Assembly: GCF_024362695.1 (NCBI RefSeq)
Contig: NW_026063243.1
Location: forward strand, 930,001-994,000
DNA from: Pectinophora gossypiella
Lineage: Eukaryota; Arthropoda; Insecta; Lepidoptera; Gelechiidae
Direction of reading: 5' to 3'
DNA length: 64,000 nucleotides
Below are positions 11,629 to 20,945 of the stretch, in pieces. The position numbers were made by a program, and so were the translations under genes. The notes under the pieces were generated by a model. The model was not told the DNA's origin. It saw only the letters and a program-made list of their open reading frames with translations, and did not search any database. Within the stretch, counting starts at the first letter, position 1, and every line of letters begins with the position of its first letter.

Positions 11629-12951
11629 TATGATTTTTGAACAGACTTAATATGGTAACATAAGGTAAGTAGGTAGAGAATAAACTTAACAATAACATTA
11701 AAATATACACAGTTAGGTTTTTATCTATTTAATGATTTAATTATAATTATAAAGTGATATAAACTCATTGTTAGTACTCAATTATTATGAAAAAAGGTGA
11801 AAAAATTAAAAACCCTATAAAAAGTAAAAAATAACTTATCCCACATACCTATACTTGCAAGCAAACTGAGTGTGTAACATTCCTATCACACTTAACAAAC
11901 ATCATGATGACCTTGAAGACCTGAACCGATTTCTACTAAACATAGCTAAGAACACTCTCGACTAATATAACTTACAAACAAAAAAAAACCGTATTAAAAT
12001 TGCATCATCCGTTTGGGAGCTACGATGCCACAGACAGACACATACACATTTACACACATACAGACACGTCAAACTTATAACACCCCGTTGTTTTTGCGTC
12101 GGGGGTTAATAAATAGAACTATATACATTGCAACAACACACCTAACACAGCTTTTATGTTCACTAGATATTAATGCTTTTGAGGTGAGCTCATCGTGCAA
12201 ACAACACATACATGGGCAACCATCAGGCATCTGAAAGCAAACATGAATGTTTTTAATAGTATATTGCACAATATGCCCGATTGTATCAATATTATTTAAT
12301 GTGTAGGAATGGAATTGAAACATTGCCAACAATAAATTAAAATTAGAACAATGTTTTAATAATTATTAAGGATTGCCTTATAACAATTATGATTGAAACA
12401 CATATTTTTTTTATGTACAACATAAATTAAAATACTTAATACTTTAATACCTATCTCGGAGATTGTTTTTCTATATAATAGCACTCTTCACTTCTTTCCA
12501 TAAGCCCGTGGCCTGTGATTTTATCTTCGTGAGTGCCTTTCCAAAGATATTCCACAACTTATACAGACATAATTGTTTCCAACTGTACGACTGGAACATT
12601 CTTCAGGAAACTTGTTATTGTTGCTTGCATCTCTTAGTATGATTATGAGTTAGTATGACAAAGTCGATCAGCATTAACACCTATAAATAAATAAGTATTA
12701 TAATAACAGTGTCATATATAATAACAGTGCACATTTGTTTGTATGTTACTTACATTGCAATTTATCAACGAACATTATCCACAAACTTTTTATCATATCG
12801 GCTCTATCCAAAACACACAATGGCTCTGGAAGTTTTTACAGTAGAATGTCGACGCTCTCGCACTACTCGATGAACTTGTAAGCTACAAATTCTAACAAAG
12901 TAGGTAGCAGAAATTATCAAGAGAACTTCTCGGCAACGAGACCATAAGACC
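11629..12951 (+). other. AT-rich leader with a probable LINE tail, no gene
   Basis: Most of this aligns with 46720-48550 in copy B (for example 'tccataag' plus 'gatattccacaacttata' at about 12498-12560 and 48135-48200). About 11870-12112 is absent from B and looks like a 3' tail of a lepidopteran non-LTR element ('gggagctacgatgcc', 'cagacacgtcaaacttataa', 'tcgggggttaataa'). That identification is from pattern memory. The reverse-strand ORF at 12075-12332 shows no sign of being a gene. Confidence 0.45.
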
Positions 12952-13129
12952 ATGTTTAGTTTTTTTTGTTATTTTGTCCATAGGACAGGCAAAGGAAACA
13001 TAACCCATACAGCCAAATACTATATTAGGTACATTAAATTCGTTAAAAATTGGTTAAAAACAATAAACGTATTTTCATATTTTCAAATCGGTAGGCAATG
13101 GAATCCACAGGTTACACACAAATGTATTG

Positions 13130-13508
13130 GTGCTAATTCCGGTATACACCATCTAATTTTATTTTAAGTTATATCTGTCATTTTCTTATCCGTCGAAAAG
13201 GAAAGGGACGGGTAATCGACAAGCATAAAATTTATGGAACACACATCAATTTTAAGCACAAATCAAAAACAACCCTATAAAAATTTTGCATTGACTAATA
13301 ACCCGACAGAATTAAGTTGACAGCACACGTCAAACGGTTTGCATACCAGGAAGATACCTTTTTGATTCGCCCGCGTCATTCATTCATTTACTCATTCTTC
13401 CTTAAATTAAGAGCTGAAAATTATCCGTCCCTTTCCTTTTTGGCGGATAAGAAAATGACAGGTATAACTTAAAGTAAAATTAGGAGGTGTCTGCAGGAAT
13501 CGGGGCCA
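13130..13508 (+). mobile_element. MITE with about 75-bp terminal inverted repeats, copy A
   Basis: The left arm (GGTGCTAATTCC...CTAATTTTATTTTAAGTTAT...CCGTCGAAAAGGAAAGGGACG) is mirrored by CCGTCCCTTTCC...GGCGGATAAG...AACTTAAAGTAAAATTAG...GGAATCGGGGCC. It has no ORF. The same element, slightly diverged, is at 46815-47190 in copy B, so it is an old shared insertion. Confidence 0.85.
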
Positions 13509-13599
13509 TTATGTCATAATTATAGCCTCATCTTTTTTTCTTTTTGGAAATTTTTGGCCTGGTTACATAGACCTTTAGGTTTGTGATACGAATTAACTC

Positions 13600-13917
13600 T
13601 TTACTCTAGCCATAGAGGCAGCCAATCAGCTCGCGACACCAAACACTTCAGGACCCCGATACCGACCCCGCCATCATGGTCGACGATTTCCCTCATTCAG
13701 CGCTTATCGCTATCGACCCACTAGGGTCGATTAATTCTTTCAAATATTTTTCCTCTCAGACGACGCCCTGAGCCGAGGTTCGCGCCCAACTGTGCACCCT
13801 CAGGCCTGTTGTCTTAAACGTTGTATCGGGTGAGAGCCTTCAGCGCTCCCCATTTGTCCGGCCAAGTAGTTAATGCCATCTGCGGCAAATCTACAATAAG
13901 TAACGTCAAAAAAAAAA
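13600..13917 (+). mobile_element. Short retroposon with poly(A) and 15-bp target duplication
   Basis: A GC-richer 318-bp sequence ends in a run of 10 A and is flanked by the 15-base direct repeat GATACGAATTAACTC (13585-13599 and 13918-13932). Copy B has the uninterrupted site near 48763 (ACGAATTAACTC once). The poly(A) tail plus target duplication indicates target-primed retroposition. It is either a SINE or a 5'-truncated LINE. No pol III boxes were found, so I favour a truncated LINE. The insertion is specific to copy A. Confidence 0.85.
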
Positions 13918-13932
13918 GATACGAATTAACTC

Positions 13933-14368
13933 AAAAAAGTCCGCATAAATTTTCAAGTTATGAAGCGGCTTCTTGGGACGTGAAGTGAAAATAGATAGTA
14001 CCACTTTGTTTCATAGAGATAGGAAATTCTATGTCTATGCTTTGTTTATTGAATGTTTATTTATATTTTATATTTATATATTTTTTCCGATATGATAACA
14101 CTTAAATGAATATTTTTCGATTACTTCTTCATTTTGTATTAAATGTATTAAGCAACTTTCCCGCCAAAAACCCACGGAAAAATGAATGAAAATACTCAAT
14201 CTTTGTTGCTTATTTAAAAAAGTAAAATGGTACTGAAGTGACAAAAAGCAATTAGATTTTATATTGCTTATTTATTAATTCTATTGACATGTATGCGACC
14301 AAGTGAAGTAAATAAGTACCTCAATATTTTTCGATATTGGCTGTTTGATTCTGCTTTGCCAAAATTTC
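13933..14368 (+). other. AT-rich leader, no gene
   Basis: It aligns with 48764-48900 and 49080-49600 in copy B, where part of it is duplicated ('atgaagcggctt' occurs at about 48796 and 49084). Nothing coding is visible. Confidence 0.5.
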
Positions 14369-14376
14369 TTTGTTAG

Positions 14377-15503
14377 CAGTGCTGCCAGATTAGGCGATTT
14401 TTCGCCATTTAGGCTACTTCGAAGGGTGTCGGGGGACTAAAAATTTTAAATGGCGACCGGTCGCCAATTAGGCTACTTTGGAAAAAAAATGGCTATGTTA
14501 GGCTATTTTCACCTACGCTGAAATAATCGCATCGCACACGAAGACATTTGACATATCAAAAATGTTTTTAGCGGGAAATTTACCTTACATCAATGTATTG
14601 TATGATTAGAGAAAGGCTTTTGTAATTATTATTTTCTGTAACTCTGGTTCATAAATATATTGTCAATGGATACCGTATCGGGTATTAATTCTTCTCTCTC
14701 TGTTATTCCTGTTTATTTTTCTCTAAGGCTTGACCTTTAGCATTGCAGGATTGGCTACTTGACAACTAAGTAGTCAAATGAGATACCTTTTCCGAACTTT
14801 CAAACCGAACGTTTTCTTTGGAGTTTCTTTGGAAATGGAAATACAAACTGTAACGTCATTAATAAAAGCGGTCAAACTTAGTAGGTACTCATGAATAAAA
14901 ATCGATAATAAGTCAAAAATTAAATGAGATTGATCGTCTTAGACTGGCGTTTATTTGTAGATTAGAATTTACAATTTATCTTTAACCAAGTAAAGTACCC
15001 AATTTCTATTAAAAAAAAAGAAACATCAGGCTATATTTGATATCTGAATCAGATACGTGTAAAAATGATATTGCTTCTCTTTATTTTGATCAGAATAATA
15101 ATGGATAGAAGATGTGGTGTGCCTGGGTGTAATAATAACAACAAGGGTCATTATTTATACATAAAAACAAAGATAAAAGAAACATTATGTCTGTTATTCA
15201 TGAAATTAGAAGGTAACCGAAGGGAAATCTGTACAGCGCCATCCGTATTCATATTGGGGAAGGGGGTTGCGTGGAAAGTCCCTCATAATTACGTTGGAGT
15301 TTGACAACGCCATCTATATTTTTTTGGGAACGTGACCTGAAAGGTCCTTCATTGAAAAATAAATTGAAAATAATCACAGTTTTAGACCACCTTTATTTTC
15401 TTTAGGCGATTTTGGGCTACATCACAAAAAAAACTTAGGCGAATTTAGGCTACTTTACGACAAATTTTCGGCGATTTGGAAGGGCCTGGACATGGCAACA
15501 CTG
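14377..15503 (+). mobile_element. hAT-type DNA transposon (non-autonomous, 1127 bp), copy A only
   Basis: The inverted ends CAGTGCTGCCA / TGGCAACACTG (one mismatch) are flanked by the 8-base direct repeat TTTGTTAG (14369-14376 and 15504-15511). Copy B has the empty site 'ctttgttagtctcatgg' at about 49593. An 8-bp duplication and CAGTG-type ends are hAT hallmarks. Subterminal 'ttaggc' and 'ggctact' motifs repeat at both ends. There is no transposase ORF. The right part holds a piece of the THAP-like/MITE family described separately. Confidence 0.88.
15101..15304 (+). pseudogene. THAP-like zinc-finger start, fragment inside the hAT element
   Basis: The open frame from 15101 begins MDRRCGVPGCNNNNKGH. 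This resembles the opening of a THAP domain (CxxxxC near the N-terminus, 'VPGC.N'), but the second Cys/His pair cannot be placed. A damaged version is in copy B at about 47710-47850, inside the 400-bp TIR element. THAP domains occur in P-element-type transposases, so this may be a decayed first exon of such a transposase. The family link is an inference from a short motif. Confidence 0.3.
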
Positions 15504-15547
15504 TTTGTTAGTCTCATGAAAAAAAAAGTAAATTCGTACCCAAACCG

Positions 15548-15560
15548 TTGGCGCGAAAAA
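15548..15560 (+). promoter_or_regulatory. E2F-like site upstream of Rep-helicase, copy A
   Basis: TTGGCGCGAAAAA is, on the reverse strand, TTTTTCGCGCCAA, matching the E2F/DP consensus TTTSGCGC. It lies about 50 bases before the first splice donor and is kept in copy B (53425-53437). E2F sites drive S-phase genes, which would suit a replicative transposon. Binding is not shown. Confidence 0.5.
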
Positions 15561-15606
15561 GTGACAAGCGTTGCGTTTTTTCACTTGTATTTCAAGATTT
15601 CCAAAG
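15561..15606 (+). other. Candidate 5' untranslated leader exon of Rep-helicase, copy A
   Basis: The sequence ending TTTCCAAAG is followed by a consensus donor GTAAGT (15607-15612) that is conserved in copy B (exon end 53478). The transcript start cannot be fixed; 'tttttcacttgtatttc' lies just upstream. A second conserved donor at 15787 ends a short reading frame beginning at ATG 15765. Confidence 0.45.
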
Positions 15607-17738
15607 GTAAGTCGATTTTGTTATTAATAATTTAACAATTATTTATAAATATTTAGGTATATGATAAGGTTAGTACCTTATCGTAAAAAAGTTAGCCATA
15701 TAAACATAATTATTACAATTGTAATATCTTTAACTTTCTGTACCGATTTTCTCTTTTTCACATAATGAAAGTGAAAAAAATTAAAGGTAAGTAACCAACC
15801 TACCTATTTAAAAGCTATAATTCTTATTTTATTATCTATTAGATAAACACAAATAGTACAGAAGTGGTTTGTTTACAGATGAAGCGTTCAAGCGTCGAAA
15901 TTCCATCGTGCTCTACAATGCGTCGCCGTCGCGTCGACGACGAGCCTGCTGCAACCTGCATCGGTGCCGGTAAGTATTTAGATTTTAACGAGCTCAATTC
16001 CAGTTTACCAAACGATCGAGTGATTTTATGATGATAAAATAGCCGCTTGACATCAGTCATGGAAAAAACTTTACTTAATAACAGGCATTAGGTACCTACC
16101 TACTTAAATCAATTGCATTGTCCCTACTTATGCTGTGTGACTAGAATAGGCGATAATTAATTACTATTAATATTTTTTTAGATTATGTAAGTATGTTGGT
16201 AGGTATATGAAATAAGTTAGTTAACCTATGATAAATTTAGATGAGATCATAACACTATAGATAATAATAATACGATTGAATCCTTTTTGAATTATAACAA
16301 TCTGAGTGTGATTCTGGTTTGACAGCAACCCATGTTGTAGCATAACAGTAACATCACTCATTAAATGACCCGTAATAAGTAGGTCTGTAACAAATTACCT
16401 ATAATACACACAAAAGTTAACCTATGACCATAGTATTATTACTTATTCTATGCTATACTAATACCACTTAATATTCTGTGTGAAAAGTTAAACCTTTCTC
16501 TAAAATCGTGAAAAAGCCAACTAAATAAGTAGGTATGTCTGTTTTATGTGTAGAAGAAGTAGCATATTTTATCAAAAATGTCAAGTTACTACAGATAGTT
16601 AAATAAAACTATAACCAATCTTATAATAATATTATAAGATATTAACTATCTAACTAAGAATTATAGAAATAAGTAACTAGGTAACAAAATTATTATAAAG
16701 TTACCTACTTAATTATATACTAATACAGCTATTTATAATAACAAAATTATATCAAACAAGTTATTAAGTAAGTATATAGATATAGAGATATCGAAGCTTT
16801 GAAGTATTTAGTTTATCTGAAAAAAAAAAAGTTTGAATGCTATAATAACATTTGTCTACAATAAACTTATTTAAATTACTATCAAAGGGTGTATGTAGGT
16901 TTGTTTATATTTTGAATATGGTTAGGAATATGGTTATATATCTTGATGACCATGTGGTGGGGACTGAAGGAAACTAATCTAATTCAACCGACTTCAAAAA
17001 AAAGATTATCAATTTGACCCATATGTTGTAATGTGTGTTAATCCATATATATGCCTGTATGTTTGTCTATGCATTTCGTAGAAACTACAAATCAAATTGC
17101 AATGTTTGTTTATTAAGTATCGTCCAACATAGGAAAGAATGCAAGTTTCATCAAAATTAGGCTTAGTAATTTCCAACTTATTGTTGAAAAACAGTTAAAA
17201 ATTAGGAACCTTGTGTTTCGACTATACTAATAGAGGCTTAGAGCATAAGTAAGTATGGATACCTACTAATGGTTTGAGAGTAAATTAAAGAAAATTGGAA
17301 AACGGTCAAGGGTGTGTCGGACACTACATACATTAAACAAATTATAAAACATTTTATAATATTTCAGTGTTTTGGTAATGATGGTCACTGGGGTATTATT
17401 AGGGACACTCGAGTTTATACAAATAAAAAGTAATTTCAAAATTTAGATTCTAATGTATTCAACTAAATATTATTTCTTACTTTTTATTTGACAGATTTTG
17501 AAGTCCGTTTTATTTTTGAAATTACTTTTTGTGACAGCTATAAAGTAATAAGCAAAATAAAGTAACAACTTTATAATTATTTTGTTTATTACTTTACAGC
17601 TATCTAAAGATATGGAAAACGCCGAATACAATGAGTGTCTAAAAAATACCATACCTCCACAACCCTGATACAGTAAAAATATAATGTAGGTAGGTATATA
17701 TACTATGTTATACGATATTTTATGTGTATATGTACCTA

Positions 17739-17980
17739 AAGTTCCGTCCACAGAAAAGGTTAGTAAAGGAAAAATCTGTGTATGTAAGTATGTATACGTA
17801 TCATACGTAGATACACGTCTAACGCATAAGTACGAGCGAGACAGACCATTCTAACGTAGTATTATTCTTTATTTGATGCCTATAGCTTAAGTGAAGTTCA
17901 ACTCGATCGTCTTATATCTAGATACTTGAATTTCGCCATCAGAATTTTCTTTTACTAACCTTTTCTGCGGACGGAACCTT
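17739..17980 (+). mobile_element. MITE with GTTCCGTCC inverted ends, copy A
   Basis: The left end AAGTTCCGTCCACAGAAAAG plus GTTAGTAAAGGAAAA is mirrored by TTTTCTTTTACTAACC and TTTTCTGCGGACGGAACCTT. The element is 242 bp with no ORF, and the same element is at 55598-55829 in copy B. It is an old insertion in the intron. Confidence 0.75.
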
Positions 17981-18579
17981 CGGTGCGCGAGTCCAAATCG
18001 CACTTGCCTGGTTTTTTTTAAATTTTTGACAAATATACATACCTACTTCACGTGTATTAGTCTGAAATAATCTCACACTATGATGCAACAAGATCAAAAG
18101 AAGAACAAAAACTGGTATTACGTTTTCCTGTTATTTTATATTAAATTTTCGAAATATTCCGTCTATAGAGTGCTGCATTGCGTACATACATAATATCTCG
18201 CCTATTTTCCATTGGGGTAGGCAGAGAACAGACTGTATAATCCTTTATTTAAGTAAAGTGCAGTGTAATAAATCGACATGTCTTCTAAATATTTTATAAC
18301 GAGGGTTTGCGTTGCGTTACATCAATTGAGTTGAATGTTTGTATACCCGTACGTCACCCTCTCGATGTCATTGGTCTTAGTCATTTTATTAGGTAGGTAC
18401 CTGAATTAAATATTTATGTTATAATGATGTAATTAATTGCTTAATATTTTATTAAAACTGTCAAAAGGTTACTAATGAGAACGTTGAGGAGTATATGTGG
18501 GATAACTTTGAATCATAACATAGTGTGTTAAGGGACTGTTGTAAAAGAAAATGTAGTGAAGAGAATTGCCAAAAGGACC

Positions 18580-18829
18580 CTTAGATAGGTTGGACAAGGC
18601 CAAGATTTATTATACGGATGTAAGTGGTAAAATCCGAAGTGGATGGCCTAGGTGGTACATACCTCGATTAATTTCAGGATGTTTAAAGAAAAGCCACGGT
18701 CAAGAGTACTGGGAACCGGCGAGCATGCATAAATGAGTGTACTTTGATAAGAGTGGTAGAAGCGAAAGTGATGTGTCAGGATCGTGGTAAGTGGAATTGC
18801 GTGGCCGATCCCAACGGAAAATAGGCGTA
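18580..18829 (+). pseudogene. Degenerate LINE reverse-transcriptase C-terminal remnant, copy A
   Basis: Read across frames, the plus strand gives GGTYLD.FQDV, then KATVKSTGNRRACINE, then VEAKVMCQDRGKWNCV. This matches the C-terminal pattern of lepidopteran LINE ORF2 proteins (TYLDQIGDVL...NRRACM...VCQDRxKWRSIV). Stops and frame changes are present. The counterpart is at about 56600-56865 in copy B. Confidence 0.5.
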
Positions 18830-20540
18830 ATCTTAAGTATGTGTTTTTTCGAGAAAGTTGCTTAGCCATTTTCTATATTGTAAAGTCGGCGCCTCGTATT
18901 TTTTTCACTTCAGCCACAGCTACGATGGCAATGTTGTCGACTTAATTCATCGACCTTTGATGTTCAACCACAATGTGTGCTCTACATGACCGTAGCGACT
19001 GAAATGATTATCGGCGGCGTCTTTGTGCGGCACGAGCTGGCGGCACTGTGTGAAAGTGCTTAAACGAATGCCATTTTAACTACTTATTAAAAAAAATACC
19101 TACCTAGGTTTATTGATCCGATTGAAATTTTATATGTATGCGTAGTTTTTTTTTATATTAGGTAGGTAACTTAATTCTCATATAATAATTATTGCATTCC
19201 CTATAATAATATAGGTGAATAATTGTTTCATTAAAAAATAGATTGTTGGAGAATGATAATATTAATAATTGATATTTTAATTTAAGTACTTATGTAGGGT
19301 AAACTGCCTAATTATTAGAACCTTAAATGATTGGTACGGTCTAATCATTTTTCGGCACCGAATATATCAAAATGCAAGGAATATATCAAAATGTTCTTAT
19401 TTTTTTTTCTTAATAGTCAGTAGGTGTGTCAATAATAGGGTGTATTACCTTATCTATTAAATAAATTAATATCTAAAATTTACTGAATCCTTAGGTCTAA
19501 CACACCAAGGCTCCGATATGTATGAAGGTAATAATTCGCAATGTACGGTTATCTCAGCATGCGCTTCAATTTATTCTGTGTTCCATAATCGCGCATCTTT
19601 CACTACTGCCGAAATTGATAAAATTTTAAAAATGGGGGATACACTTTACATGCAGTTAAAATATCTACTTCAGAGGGGTGTCAGTTATTTTATGCCAGAT
19701 GAATTACCCAATGAGCTTCGCGTCGGGGATAACGTCGCACGTATAGTTAGTATGGAGGACAACTGGATCATTTCTAATACGTATCCTACAACTCCCGCGA
19801 ATAAAGACATAGGTTTATTAACGTTAAAGAATATACTGGACAATAGAGTGTTTTTTAATACTAATGACTATACTGTCGATTCGCAATTCGCGTATAATGT
19901 GAACAATTCAAATCACAACGACAGTACCGATAGCATATTGTTTACGGGTCAGGGTTATACTTTTAGTTTTTGGCGGTTTAATGGTGAATATTATTTCTTT
20001 AACAGCCATGCAGTTAACAGCAACAACATTAATATAGGAACGGGTAAGCCAGAGGATGGTCCTTACGTAGCACGTTTTTTTAAATGTAATTCAACCGAAG
20101 CGCTAGCCAAACTTTTGCTCGCGAATGAAGTTTACGACGGATCCGAATACTCATTAACTCGATTAAGAGTATTAAATGACGACCTTATATGGCAAAACGA
20201 AACGCAGGTTAGTTCCGAAACGTCACAATCCATTTTAGTAGATTTAATATCATCACCATTACTGAATGAGAATCAAACTTTAGATTCGATTTTGATGAAC
20301 TATCAATCAACCCTGGCCCCGCTTAAAACCTCTGTGCAAAATTTTGATATTAGTAAATTGGAAGTTGATTCATATCCGGTAGATGTATATGACACTACAA
20401 GTGATATAAAACTGACAATTTTAAAACCAGTTGTCCTATTAGAAAGAATCAGTAATCAAGACGAAAGCCAATGCGTTAAAAATAAAGGTGGCCGACCCAA
20501 AAAACAGAAACGCGGACCGAAACCAAGTAAAGAAAACGCG

Positions 20541-20945
20541 CATCGCGAAGCTGTCAGGAAATACACAACGAAAAACCCCGCTGTTAATCGCAAGGCAGTT
20601 CAACAGTATAGCGAACGCAATCCAGATATTCACCGCGAGGCCGTTCAACGGTACAACGAACGTAATCCAGACATTAACCGCGAGGCCGTTCAACGTTATA
20701 ACGAGAACAACCCAGACGTTCATCGCGCGGCCGTTCAACGTTATAACGAGAACAACCCAGACGTTCATCGCGCGGCCGTTCAACGTTATAACGAGAACAA
20801 CCCAGACGTTCATCGCGCGGCTGTTCAACGTTATAACGAGAACAACCCAGACATTCATCGCGCGGCCGTTCAACGTTATTACGAGCTCCACCCCGAAATT
20901 AACAAAAAAGCAGCACAAAGATATACAGAAAATAGTCGTAACATA
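20541..20945 (+). repeat. 45-bp coding minisatellite, nine units (copy A)
   Basis: Nine 15-residue units of the form HRxAVQRYNExNPDx encode a charged, probably helical repeat region between the AT-hook-like basic stretch (GRPKKQKRGPKP) and the zinc-knuckle-like CPRC segment. Three central units are near identical in DNA. Copy B has 13 units, so the array changes length by whole units. The long reverse-strand ORF opposite (20439-20918) is a shadow of this repeat. Confidence 0.93.

Larger units (their letters stand above)
15970..19494 (+). other. Intron 1 of Rep-helicase, copy A
   Basis: A 3.5-kb AT-rich phase-1 intron bounded by GTAAGT and TTAG. It aligns along its length with the copy B intron but with many indels, and much less closely than exon 2 does. 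It holds a MITE (17739-17980), a LINE remnant (18580-18829) and a 'ctcgcctattttccattggg' repeat fragment (about 18195). No gene is seen. Confidence 0.75.

Noticed and set aside
12952..13167. 71-codon ORF and a 'gtccataggacaggcaaagg' repeat fragment
   Set aside because: No coding character. The sequence recurs near 48600 and 49030 as interspersed-repeat debris.
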